Source of the DNA: JAVBNT01 sp031551355
GTDB lineage: Bacteria; Vulcanimicrobiota; CADAWZ01
Direction: 5' to 3'
Length of the DNA stretch: 64,000 nucleotides
Assembly: GCA_031551355.1 (NCBI GenBank)
Contig: JAVBNT010000001.1
Span: 124,001-188,000, forward strand
The notes beneath the pieces are model-generated. The model ran no database searches and was not told the origin of the DNA. It was given only the letters and a program-made list of their open reading frames with translations. The translations under genes and the position numbers were made by a program. Position 1 is the first letter of the stretch; every line of letters begins with the position of its first letter. Of the stretch, positions 1 to 8,384 are shown piece by piece.

Positions 1-1483
1 TTTCTTTTATTTTTTGTTCCCTTATTTTTTTCGAATAGAATCCCAGACCGCATCCGGTTGTATCTTTTACGGATTTTTTTGCGACATTTGCCCTGTCAAT
101 CATATTGCTGACGGAAATGGAATTTTCATCAGGATTTAAGTTGCAAACTCCGCAGCAAAGCTCTATTTTCCACTCTATCTCAGAGTATTTTTCAAATAAA
201 CTAACGTCACGGTAAAACCGTTTCTCAAGATCTTTTTTGTTTTTATAGCTTCTTAAATATACAAAATTATCGGCATTTACCCTGGCAAAAACTTCATCAT
301 CACCGGTATTTTTCAGTAAATATCCGGCCCAGTGTTTAAGAAGGGTGTCTCCTGCTTCAAGCCCGAACAGATCGTTTATATACTTAAAGTTTTTAATATC
401 GCAGGACCATATCGAATAACGTGTTTTTATATTTTTTTTTAGGATGTTTTTTGCGTCAATCAGGAATTTCTGCAGATTCTTTTGCCCGGTCAGAGCGTCT
501 TCAAAAGCCAGTTTCTCAAGTTCTTTCCTGCCTGTATTGCCCGTATGCCATATTAAAAGTATGAAGATAATGAATATGGCCATTGCGGCGGCAATTATTG
601 TTATTGCGCCGTTTGTAACAAATCTTAGGTTTGTATTGACAAGTTTTTCCGGCATTCCATAGCAGATAAACCAGTCGTTTATTCCCAATGGTATATATGA
701 AGTAAGCCTTTTTTCTCCGTTGACTTTTCTTTCGCTGTAGCCGCTTTTGCCGTTTGACATATTTTCGAGCATTTCTGTTTTGCTTGATTCTTTAATATTT
801 GCCTGAGCCGAGAAAATATTGCCTGTACCGGACGTAACCGGATTGTCCGGTGTTACAGCGAAGTCTCCGTTTTTTTTTATTATATTTGCATAGCCTTTAC
901 GTGAATACAGAGATTTTTTTATTGTATTTTTCAATTCTTTTTCAGGATCGGCGGCAAATAAAACTCCTATTGTTTTGCCTTTAGATTGCACCGGCAAAGC
1001 GTAGTAGTTGACAAAGATATTATTATCAGGATCCCATCCGGATTCGGTTAAGACATTTATTCCAGAGATTGATCTCATCAGAGATTTAGTTTCATAGTGT
1101 CTGGATTCGTGGATATTTTTTTCAGAGTCGATCCATATTGCATTGCCGTTTTTGTATACGAAGCCGATTGTTACATATGTATTTTTCTCCAGTATCTGCG
1201 TGAGACTGTTTAGTAATTTATCTTTTTTCAAAAAATCATTGTCTTCAGCGAGAACGGTAACGGCTTTTAGTCTATGGAAATTATCTTTGATGTGTGATTT
1301 TACCGCATCTCTGCTCTGCTCCGTGCTTCTGTGCATATCCTTTATCGTTTCCTGCCGGCCCAGAGTCCAGGCGTGACGCATGAATAAGATGCCTAATATC
1401 AGAAAGCCGCAACAGATTATTGCGGCAATTAGATAAGCGGTGTTTTTTGAGCGATTACCATTGGTGATGCTTTTATGTTTCAC
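1..1483 (-). CDS. Membrane sensor with Cache-like and degenerate GGDEF domains (3' end outside window)
   Basis: I read this directly on the minus strand from a GTG at 1483-1481, preceded by an A-rich GGA stretch; 494 codons run open to the window edge. There is a membrane helix at residues about 16-35, an extracytoplasmic sensor region of Cache type at about 40-280, a second helix at about 288-312, then a GGDEF fold. The fold keeps an ALTG-like start (330-333), a CDIKNF metal-site segment (371-376) and a GLEAGD turn, but the signature is NADNF (403-407) in place of GGDEF. The lost Gly-Gly and Glu predict no cyclase activity. Degenerate GGDEF domains are often followed by an EAL phosphodiesterase domain, and the end of the visible sequence reads like such a linker; the EAL domain is inference because it would lie outside the window. 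Confidence 0.85.
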   Translation of the reverse strand, partial: MKHKSITNGNRSKNTAYLIAAIICCGFLILGILFMRHAWTLGRQETIKDMHRSTEQSRDAVKSHIKDNFHRLKAVTVLAEDNDFLKKDKLLNSLTQILEKNTYVTIGFVYKNGNAIWIDSEKNIHESRHYETKSLMRSISGINVLTESGWDPDNNIFVNYYALPVQSKGKTIGVLFAADPEKELKNTIKKSLYSRKGYANIIKKNGDFAVTPDNPVTSGTGNIFSAQANIKESSKTEMLENMSNGKSGYSERKVNGEKRLTSYIPLGINDWFICYGMPEKLVNTNLRFVTNGAITIIAAAMAIFIIFILLIWHTGNTGRKELEKLAFEDALTGQKNLQKFLIDAKNILKKNIKTRYSIWSCDIKNFKYINDLFGLEAGDTLLKHWAGYLLKNTGDDEVFARVNADNFVYLRSYKNKKDLEKRFYRDVSLFEKYSEIEWKIELCCGVCNLNPDENSISVSNMIDRANVAKKSVKDTTGCGLGFYSKKIREQKIKE

Positions 1484-1752
1484 TTTTTTCCTTTTTCAAA
1501 AAAATATTTGCCTAACATGGTGTTTTTGCAGCAAAAAAATTTTATGTTTTGGAAAAATTGTCGGAACAATACCTTTTGAGCAGATAACTTTATTTATTGG
1601 TGATTCAATAACAAAGTATGTTATGAGAGGAAATTTCGGGGAATATAAGCCTTTTCGTGTAGCTGAAAAGCCTATTATATAATTATTTTAAAGTTATTGG
1701 TAATAAAAGTCAATATATAATTGGATCGATATTGCCCATTATTAATGACGGT

Positions 1753-2544
1753 TTATTTTTTTAAGAACCGTTGCCAGGCTACGATTGACGCTGCCACGGA
1801 AACGTTCAGTGATTCGACTTCGCCGGAGATCTTTATTTTTATCGTTTGGCTGATGAGTTCTTCAAGTTCTTTTGATAACCCTTTGCCTTCATTTCCCATA
1901 ACAATTGCCAACGGACATGGGAAGTTAAAGTTTTCCAGCAAAATTTCCCCTGTATTTCCGGTACCGTAAAAAGATAACCCTGATTTTTTCAGTTCCCTGA
2001 GATTTTCAATATCGTCGATTTTGTATGTTTTTATCAGCAGGGTCTGTCCTGAAGATGCCCTTATTGTTTTCGGACCGTAAATATCGGTACAGTTTCCGTA
2101 AAGAATAATCCCGTCAATTTTAAAGGCGGCGGCACTCCTGAAGATGGTTCCGCAGTTTCCGGGGTCCTGAATGTTGTCGAGCATCAGATAACATCCGTTT
2201 GCGTCCAGCTCAAATTCAATGAATGTCTGAATTGGAGTTTCGGCAATGGCTAGAAATCCGGCTGTTGTTTCAGTCGTAGAAATTGTTTCCATCAGATTGT
2301 CGGTTACCAGAAAATTAAAATGTGTTCTTTTGGCTATTTTTTCAGCGGACTCAATATCACTGTTATATGCGCTTTGCGATATAAAAAACATTCTCAGCGA
2401 GAAGTTTTTGTCGGCGAGATCACACAATATTTTTTTACCTTCAATCAGGCAGCTTTTCTCAATGTCGCGCCTTTTTTTATCTTTTAACGACAGGGCATAT
2501 TTTATGAAATGATTCTGTCTGCTTGTTATTTCTTTGAAAGCCAT
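1753..2544 (-). CDS. TrmH/SpoU-family RNA 2'-O-ribose methyltransferase
   Basis: A 263-residue SPOUT methyltransferase that moves methyl from S-adenosylmethionine to a ribose 2'-OH in rRNA or tRNA. The three family motifs are present: NIQDPGNCG (124-132), MGNEGKGL (216-223) and ESLNVSVA (243-250), which together form the trefoil-knot cofactor site. The N-terminal 100 residues match the RNA-binding substrate domain found in 23S rRNA members. The gene starts one base after the tsaD stop, so it is very probably co-translated with the tRNA-modification cluster upstream. The exact target nucleotide cannot be told from sequence. Confidence 0.93.
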   Translation of the reverse strand: MAFKEITSRQNHFIKYALSLKDKKRRDIEKSCLIEGKKILCDLADKNFSLRMFFISQSAYNSDIESAEKIAKRTHFNFLVTDNLMETISTTETTAGFLAIAETPIQTFIEFELDANGCYLMLDNIQDPGNCGTIFRSAAAFKIDGIILYGNCTDIYGPKTIRASSGQTLLIKTYKIDDIENLRELKKSGLSFYGTGNTGEILLENFNFPCPLAIVMGNEGKGLSKELEELISQTIKIKISGEVESLNVSVAASIVAWQRFLKK

Positions 2545-2545
2545 T

Positions 2546-3547
2546 TTATCTTATATCCTTCCAGGTCATTATCGGGCTGGCATTTAGTGAGAGATCGTCT
2601 TTAACTCCGCGTAAAAAATCGTAGTGAGCGCAGCATGCAACCATTGCCGCATTGTCGGTGCAGAGAACCGGCGGCGGCAGATGCAGTTCAATCCCGCTTT
2701 TTTCGCACGCTTCCTTTAGTTTAATCCTCAGCCGGGAGTTGCAGGCAACGCCCCCGGCAAGAAGCAAATGCCGGTGTTTTTTTTCTTTTACGGCCCTGAT
2801 GGTCTTTTTAACGAGAACATCTACTATTGATTCCTGAAAAGAAGCGCAGACATCGGAAATATCGAACCCTTCATTTTTTTTGCAATATTGCATTACTGAT
2901 GTTTTCAGGCCGCTGAAACTAAATTCATAGCCGTCTTCGTTTAAAAACGCTCTGGGAAATTTTATTTTTCCCGAATCTCCGGTCTTTGCCAGACGGTCTA
3001 TTTCCGGACCACCCGGGTAGGGGAGTCCGAGAATTCTTGCCGCTTTGTCAAAACATTCCCCGACTGCGTCGTCTCTGGTTTCTCCCAGCAGTTCAAAGTC
3101 TCCATGAGATCTCATATCGGCAAGGCATGTGTGGCCTCCTGAGACGAGCAGGACTATCGCCGGGAGTTCGATATCGTTTTCTCCCAGAAAATTTGCATAA
3201 ACATGTGCCGGCAGATGGTTTACTCCGACAATGGGAATAGACAGAGTCGCCGCAATTGCTTTGGCGGCGGCAACACCCACAAGCAGTGAGCCGATAAGCC
3301 CGGGTCCGTTACTGACGGCAACGGCATCAATATCCTGCCAGGATGCACCGGCTTTTAAAAGTGCCTGCTCAATGAGCGGGTTTATTGTCTCAAGATGTTT
3401 TCTACTGGCTATTTCCGGAACTACCCCGCCATAAAGTTTATGTATATCTATTTGTGATGATATCAGGTTGGCGGCAATTTTTTTCCCGTCTTCCACTAAT
3501 GCTACAGACGTGTCGTCGCAGCTTGTTTCTATTCCCAGCCAGAGCAT
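2546..3547 (-). CDS. tsaD: tRNA threonylcarbamoyltransferase subunit TsaD
   Basis: Transfers the threonylcarbamoyl group to A37 of ANN-decoding tRNAs (t6A synthesis), working with TsaB and TsaE. The 333-residue length is typical. The N-terminus LGIETSCDDTSVAL, the segment PEIASRKH, the metal-binding His pair in HLPAHVYA (H111, H115), and the ASKHA nucleotide motif SGGHT are all present. TsaB, TsaE and RimI are encoded immediately upstream on the same strand, so the complex is clustered; TsaC, the first enzyme, is not in this window. The start at 3547 is the only ATG in frame with the conserved N-terminus. Confidence 0.97.
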   Translation of the reverse strand: MLWLGIETSCDDTSVALVEDGKKIAANLISSQIDIHKLYGGVVPEIASRKHLETINPLIEQALLKAGASWQDIDAVAVSNGPGLIGSLLVGVAAAKAIAATLSIPIVGVNHLPAHVYANFLGENDIELPAIVLLVSGGHTCLADMRSHGDFELLGETRDDAVGECFDKAARILGLPYPGGPEIDRLAKTGDSGKIKFPRAFLNEDGYEFSFSGLKTSVMQYCKKNEGFDISDVCASFQESIVDVLVKKTIRAVKEKKHRHLLLAGGVACNSRLRIKLKEACEKSGIELHLPPPVLCTDNAAMVACCAHYDFLRGVKDDLSLNASPIMTWKDIR

Positions 3548-3599
3548 ATAAAGTTCACCTTTCCGAAGTTACGGTTTTATACCGTTTTAAACGCGTTTT

Positions 3600-4166
3600 T
3601 TATTGATATTTTCCGCTTGCCGTTTTACCGGTTTTTCCAATCAGGTAATTTTGGTCGATATTTTTGGCGTCTGACGACTCTATGTCGTCAAGTTTCGATG
3701 AATATTCCGGTTGATAAATTTTACCGACCCACATAACGTGCCCGTCGTCAGTTCCGTTATAATATTTTTTTCTGGTGCCGACTTTTTTGAAGCCGAATTT
3801 CTCGTAAAGTGCGATCGCCGCCTTATTTTTTTCATTGACTTCAAGCGTGCTCCATTTTACGCCTCTGGAGATTGACTCTTTCATAAATCTGAGCAGCAGC
3901 AGTGTAGCAATTTTTTTTCCCTGAAATTTGGGAGCAACCGCAAATGTCGTAATATGTGCTTCTTCAAGAATAAGCCAGCTCCCCATATATCCGGCAACTG
4001 TTCCATCTATTTTTAAAACAAGATAAAGAGCCACTTTGGTGTTTGTCAGCTCCCGTTCAAAACCGTCTTCGGGCCACAGCTCAGAGAAGCATTGTTTTTC
4101 GATTTCGCGTATAAACGGAATATCTTCCTGCTGCATATAGTCTATTGTAAGGATTTCACTGTCCAT
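3600..4166 (-). CDS. rimI: RimI-type ribosomal protein S18 N-acetyltransferase
   Basis: A GNAT acetyltransferase of 188 residues. Acetyl-CoA binding motif A is seen in the QGKKIA segment, and the RimI hallmark follows (LEVNEKNKAAIALYEKFGF, then a TRKKYY turn). RimI acetylates the N-terminal alanine of S18 and is commonly linked to tsaB or tsaD, as here: the gene overlaps the tsaB stop by 11 bp. A tail of about 35 residues rich in charged and polar amino acids extends beyond the usual end of RimI; its role is unknown. Confidence 0.9.
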   Translation of the reverse strand: MDSEILTIDYMQQEDIPFIREIEKQCFSELWPEDGFERELTNTKVALYLVLKIDGTVAGYMGSWLILEEAHITTFAVAPKFQGKKIATLLLLRFMKESISRGVKWSTLEVNEKNKAAIALYEKFGFKKVGTRKKYYNGTDDGHVMWVGKIYQPEYSSKLDDIESSDAKNIDQNYLIGKTGKTASGKYQ

Positions 4167-4857
4167 CTTTAAGTTTTCTTTCCCTTGTTTCCTCTGCCTC
4201 CGATTTTCTCATATAAAAGGCATCAATTTCACTGAAAGCTTTTGTTTCTCCGCTGGCGGCCATTTTTTCGGCAATGCACGCCAGCGCGTATCCCCTGGGA
4301 TACCAAAAATGCTTGTCGAGTATATTATTGCCAGGACATTCGTTTTTAAGGAATTCTCCGTAACGCTCCAGAGCATTTCCTGTTACAGTAATATTTTTGC
4401 CGTATGACAAAAGTTCCTTGGAAAAATCTTCCTTTGAAAAAGCTTTATAATCACTGATTCGTTTTTTGCCTGTATCCTCATAGAAGGCGGCAAATATTTC
4501 ATCACGCCTTGCATCAAGCGCTACTGCCGTTGTTCTGCCGAAAGCGGGGAGTGAGCAGGCTATGGCATCAAGTGTGTTTACGGAGGCTATCTCAATACGT
4601 AATATCTGGGCGATCGTTTTCGCTGTTGTAATTGCCAGTCGCAGTCCTGTGAAGGACCCGGGGCCGTTGGTAACGGCAATGATATTCAGTTCTTCTTTGT
4701 TTAGTCCTGAAGTTTCAAGCGTATTTTTGATTGTCCGCGACAGGCATAACAGTTGTGCCCTTGGACGGAGTAAAAATGTTTCACAAATTGTATCTCCGTC
4801 TTTGCAGACTGAGATGTCAAGAGTATCGGTGGCACAGTCGATTGTAAGTATTTTCAT
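4156..4857 (-). CDS. tsaB: tRNA threonylcarbamoyladenosine scaffold protein TsaB
   Basis: A 233-residue ASKHA-fold paralogue of TsaD that scaffolds the t6A complex. The N-terminus MKILTIDCATDTLDIS and the segment VTNGPGSFTGLRLAITTAK are diagnostic of the family. It lies between tsaE and rimI on the same strand. There is a 62-bp gap to tsaE and an 11-bp overlap with rimI, so a single transcript is likely. Confidence 0.95.
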   Translation of the reverse strand: MKILTIDCATDTLDISVCKDGDTICETFLLRPRAQLLCLSRTIKNTLETSGLNKEELNIIAVTNGPGSFTGLRLAITTAKTIAQILRIEIASVNTLDAIACSLPAFGRTTAVALDARRDEIFAAFYEDTGKKRISDYKAFSKEDFSKELLSYGKNITVTGNALERYGEFLKNECPGNNILDKHFWYPRGYALACIAEKMAASGETKAFSEIDAFYMRKSEAEETRERKLKDGQ

Positions 4858-4919
4858 TTATAAGCCTCTTGCTTAAGATTTATAATGGGAAATTTTTATG
4901 AAACCCCAATGTGATTCAA

Positions 4920-5435
4920 TTAATTTTGTATGAAACTCTTTTTCAGTTCAACAGCCGTTTTTTCATATTTAGGGCCTTTACCGGTTATTGTAAAATGTCT
5001 TAAGAACAGATCTTCCTGATCATAATCTATTTTGATCAGAATATAATTTTCTCCAATCCAGTTTCCCATTTTTTCCGCCCATTCAATGAGCGATATACCG
5101 TCGGAAAAAATGAATTCGTCATAACCGATATCCAGCAGCTCTTCTTTCTCCGACAATCTGTAAAGATCGAAATGATATACAGGAAATCCGGCCTCGAATG
5201 GGCGCATTAAAACGAAGCTGGAGCTGGTGATGTTGGCTTCGATTCCCAAACCTTCAGCAATACCTTTTATCAGACAGGTTTTGCCGGCTCCAAGTTCTCC
5301 CTCAAAGGCAACGATATCTCCGGGCTTTAGATAAGCGGCAAACTGTTTGCCTATTTCAATGGTTTCTTCCGGTGATGATGTTATTAAATGAATACTTTGT
5401 TCCACTTTTATGTCTGCTTTCTGTAGCTGCTGCAA
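4920..5435 (-). CDS. tsaE: tRNA threonylcarbamoyladenosine ATPase TsaE
   Basis: The P-loop ATPase that drives turnover of the TsaB-TsaD complex. A Walker A motif is seen in GELGAGKTCLIKG (about 46-58), followed by the family segments TSSSFVLMRPF and VYHFDLYRL. The 171-residue length is slightly longer than average, with an extra 15-residue N-terminus. The gene starts 6 bp after the dus stop, so it is probably co-transcribed with dus. Confidence 0.94.
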   Translation of the reverse strand: MQQLQKADIKVEQSIHLITSSPEETIEIGKQFAAYLKPGDIVAFEGELGAGKTCLIKGIAEGLGIEANITSSSFVLMRPFEAGFPVYHFDLYRLSEKEELLDIGYDEFIFSDGISLIEWAEKMGNWIGENYILIKIDYDQEDLFLRHFTITGKGPKYEKTAVELKKSFIQN

Positions 5436-5441
5436 GACATC

Positions 5442-6479
5442 CTAACGGATGCTTATATATTTTAAAAAGATATTTTCAAGACTGCCTATGGGAATTTGCC
5501 CCATACTTTCGGTTTCGCATACAAATCCTGTATAGCGCTGCCATAATTCTTTTATTGCTTTTGTATTCGGCGTGTGGAATATTTTGTCTCTTAGAATTGA
5601 AGCCATCGGCATGCCTTTTATATACCAGCTCAGATGCTTGCGTATTTTTTTATAGCATGTTGGTTCGCCTTCGATTGCCGACGACAGTTCCATATGTTTT
5701 CTTGCTGTCTCCAGCCTTTCGCTTTGCGTAGGCGGGGAATACGGTTTGTTTTCATAAAGACAGCCGGCCGCTTTGAATATCCAGGGATTGCCAAGCATTG
5801 CCCTGCCGATCATTACGCCGTCACATGCCGAAGCTCTTAGTCTGTTTACAGCTTCCTGAGGCGTTTTTATGTCGCCGTTGCCGATTACGGGTATTGACGA
5901 TATTGCTTTCATTTCCGTTACGAAATCCCAGTCAGCAAGTCCGCTGTATAACTGCTCCTGACTGCGGCCATGAACGGCAATTGCTGCAATGCCGCTGTTT
6001 TGTGCATTTTTTATAATTTGAGCTCCGGAATATTCTTTGTAACTTTTTCTTATCTTAAGCATTACCGGTAAATCCACGGCTTTTACAACGGCCTCTATTA
6101 TCTGCAGTGCCAGTTCGGGCTCGGCTATTAGAGCTGCTCCTTCTTTCTGCTTAATTACTTTTCTTACTGAGCAACCCATGTTTATATCAATTATCCGGGC
6201 TCCCATATCCCGCATCAGTTTGGCCGAATCGGCCATATATGACGGATTCCTGCCCAGTAACTGGTAAGATGTCGGTTGATCTGCGTCACTTATCTGGTTT
6301 TGATAAAGTTTTTTTGATTTGCACCGGGTCAGGCTCTGACTGCTTATCATCTCCGCACTCGAGAGCCCTTTATGGAGCTCTCTCAGCATCAGCCTGAAAG
6401 GCAGATCGGTTACTCCTGCCATCGGTGCGGCAACGAATTTGCCGGCAATAGTTACTGAACCTATTTTTAATCCGCTCAT
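5442..6479 (-). CDS. dus: tRNA-dihydrouridine synthase (Dus family)
   Basis: An FMN-dependent enzyme that reduces uridines in the tRNA D-loop. The N-terminal PMAGVTDLPFR motif binds FMN; NMGCSVRK carries the catalytic cysteine (Ser replaces the usual Pro after it); ends of the barrel are marked by VHGRSQEQ and NGDI. I chose the ATG at 6479. An in-frame TTG at 6497 would add six residues, but it lies inside the T-tract of the upstream terminator; neither start has a good Shine-Dalgarno sequence. It is the first gene of the tRNA-modification run. Confidence 0.93.
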   Translation of the reverse strand: MSGLKIGSVTIAGKFVAAPMAGVTDLPFRLMLRELHKGLSSAEMISSQSLTRCKSKKLYQNQISDADQPTSYQLLGRNPSYMADSAKLMRDMGARIIDINMGCSVRKVIKQKEGAALIAEPELALQIIEAVVKAVDLPVMLKIRKSYKEYSGAQIIKNAQNSGIAAIAVHGRSQEQLYSGLADWDFVTEMKAISSIPVIGNGDIKTPQEAVNRLRASACDGVMIGRAMLGNPWIFKAAGCLYENKPYSPPTQSERLETARKHMELSSAIEGEPTCYKKIRKHLSWYIKGMPMASILRDKIFHTPNTKAIKELWQRYTGFVCETESMGQIPIGSLENIFLKYISIR

Positions 6480-6495
6480 AATTGTTTTTTTATGC

Positions 6496-6541
6496 AAAAA
6501 ATCAGCCTATACTTATTTATCAAATAAATAAAGGCTGTTTT
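6496..6541 (-). terminator. Intrinsic terminator after the response regulator gene
   Basis: Read on the minus strand, complementary arms at 6532-6537 (CAGCCT) and 6503-6508 (AGGCTG) enclose a further AT-rich stem, then a run of six T. It lies between the CheY-like gene and dus and should separate the pilus-ATPase transcript from the tRNA-modification transcript. Confidence 0.65.
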
Positions 6542-6575
6542 AATTGCTTTTGTTTCAAGATGTTTTGATTCTTCT

Positions 6576-6956
6576 TTAGGATGTTCTCTTTATCAGATTT
6601 GCAATTTCGTCAAGCAGTATGGAGTGTTCAAAAGGTTTCATTATGAAACTTGTGAGATTGTCATTTATCTCTTTAAGCGTCTCCACGCTGGCCTCTTTAG
6701 CCGTAAGGAGTATTATAGGCGTTTTAGAGGTGTTGTCAAGTGAGCGAAATCTTTTTCTTAGCTCGTATCCGTCCATGCCGGGCATCAGGATGTCGGATAT
6801 AATCAGTGAATAGATATTCGACTCCGCAAACTCAAGCGCTTCCGCACCGTTATTGGCAACGTCGACAGTATAGCCCTCCATCTGGAGATATAACTGCAGT
6901 GATTTTGAAAAGTTACGTTCATCATCAACCAAGAGTAACTTTTTATTTTCTTGCAT
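6576..6956 (-). CDS. Single-domain response regulator (CheY-like)
   Basis: A 126-residue stand-alone receiver domain. The acidic pair is at D11-D12 in LLVDDE, the phospho-acceptor is D55 in ISDILMPGMDG, the conserved Thr is in LLTAKE, and the Lys is in MKPFE. No output domain is present, so it must signal by binding a partner. It follows two pilT-like genes on the same strand, which suggests, but does not prove, a role in pilus-driven motility. The cognate kinase cannot be assigned. Confidence 0.93.
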   Translation of the reverse strand: MQENKKLLLVDDERNFSKSLQLYLQMEGYTVDVANNGAEALEFAESNIYSLIISDILMPGMDGYELRKRFRSLDNTSKTPIILLTAKEASVETLKEINDNLTSFIMKPFEHSILLDEIANLIKRTS

Positions 6957-7043
6957 ATTCTTACATCCTTTCAGCGGCCGCTTTGGCGATTCGAAACATC
7001 TTTTTATAAGAAATTTTATTAGACACTTCCCTGACTAAATCCT

Positions 7044-8384
7044 TTAGAGCATGCCGGCTCTTTCAAAAACCTTTAAATCCCTTGCCCGCAGAAGGGCTTC
7101 CGCTTTTGTGATCCTTCCTTTTTTAACAAGTTCTACAAGTTCATTGTCCATATATTGCATTCCCTTGCTTTTACCCATTATTATATAGGTCGGTATTTGT
7201 GTCGTTTTGCCTTCGCGGATCATATTGGCCAGTCCGTGTTCGGATATTAATATTTCCAGTGCGGCAATTCTGCCTGATCCGTCAGCAGTTTTTAAAAGCT
7301 GCTGGGCAATTATTGCTCTTAGTGACTGCGAAAGCTGTATTCTCGCCTGTTCCTGCTGTTTGGCCGGAAATACATCAATCATACGGTCAATGGTTTTGGT
7401 GGCACTGTTTGTATGCAGCGTGCCCATAACAAGCACACCCATTTGTGCCGCCGTCAGTGCCAGGGATATTGTCTCAAGATCCCTGAGCTCTCCGACAAGT
7501 ATAACATCGGGGTCTTCACGCAGAGCCGCTTTAAGTGCGGATGAAAAACTTTTTGCATGCAAACCGATTTCCCTGTGTGAGATTAATGATTTAAGCGGTG
7601 TATGGGCAAATTCTATCGGATCTTCAATTGTTATTATATGAGCCTGCTTATTATTGTTTATATAGTTTATCATTGAAGCCATTGTCGTTGTTTTTCCGCT
7701 TCCGGTAGGCCCGGTTACAAGAACTATTCCGCGTCTTGACATCGCGATCGACTTTATCGCTTCAGGCATATTAAGTTCTTCCATTGTCGGTATTCTACTG
7801 GGAATGATACGGAAGACTCCTCCGATGCCTTTTCTGTGCCTGAGATAGTTGACTCTATACCTTTCCTGTCCGAGTTTGTCATAACAAAAATCGACGTTGC
7901 CGGTAGATGCGAACTTTTTTTTCTTTTCTTCATTTATGATTGCATATAGAGTCCGTTCGGCAAAATCCTGCGTTATTTCCGGGGCGTTGGTAAAGACGAT
8001 TTCACCGCGTATGCGGTAAGTCGGCGGAGAACCCACTTCAAAATGAAGGTCTGATGCGTTGAGTTCGCTCATTTTTATCAGCAATTCATTGAGGGTCGGT
8101 GATTGTGAGTTAAGTTCAATCGTTTTTTTTGAGCTGGGCTGAACGGAATACAAAAGCATTTCCTTGCTGTCTTCCGCTGCCGGCGCTGCGTCCTGGTTGG
8201 CTGCCGGATGGGGATGGGTATCCGTATATTGATGAGCCTGTTCCGCTCCGTTCGGCGTTCTTTCCATCGTCTCTGTATGCGTCTGTTGCGGAGAATACTG
8301 CTCCATATGCCGTGGAGCAGGGGACTGATGAAGCGCTGTTTGCTGTGCAGGCTGTTTTGATATTAGTTTATTGAAAAAATCCAT
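7044..8384 (-). CDS. PilT/PilU-family type IV pilus ATPase with Gln/His/Pro-rich N-terminus
   Basis: A hexameric retraction-type ATPase of 446 residues. The first 95 or so residues are low-complexity and rich in Gln, His, Pro and Thr. The PilT core follows, with Walker A GPTGSGKTTT, Walker B DPDVILVGELRD, an intact His box GTLHTNSA, and a C-terminal NMIREGK segment corresponding to the AIRNLIRE motif. The start ATG overlaps the stop of the upstream pilT by one base, so the two are translationally coupled. The N-terminal extension is unusual for PilT and may bind a partner. Confidence 0.92.
   Translation of the reverse strand: MDFFNKLISKQPAQQTALHQSPAPRHMEQYSPQQTHTETMERTPNGAEQAHQYTDTHPHPAANQDAAPAAEDSKEMLLYSVQPSSKKTIELNSQSPTLNELLIKMSELNASDLHFEVGSPPTYRIRGEIVFTNAPEITQDFAERTLYAIINEEKKKKFASTGNVDFCYDKLGQERYRVNYLRHRKGIGGVFRIIPSRIPTMEELNMPEAIKSIAMSRRGIVLVTGPTGSGKTTTMASMINYINNNKQAHIITIEDPIEFAHTPLKSLISHREIGLHAKSFSSALKAALREDPDVILVGELRDLETISLALTAAQMGVLVMGTLHTNSATKTIDRMIDVFPAKQQEQARIQLSQSLRAIIAQQLLKTADGSGRIAALEILISEHGLANMIREGKTTQIPTYIIMGKSKGMQYMDNELVELVKKGRITKAEALLRARDLKVFERAGML

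Noticed and set aside
6480..6497. TTG start for dus
   Set aside because: The codon lies in the T-run of the upstream terminator and has no ribosome-binding site; the ATG at 6479 fits the family N-terminus.
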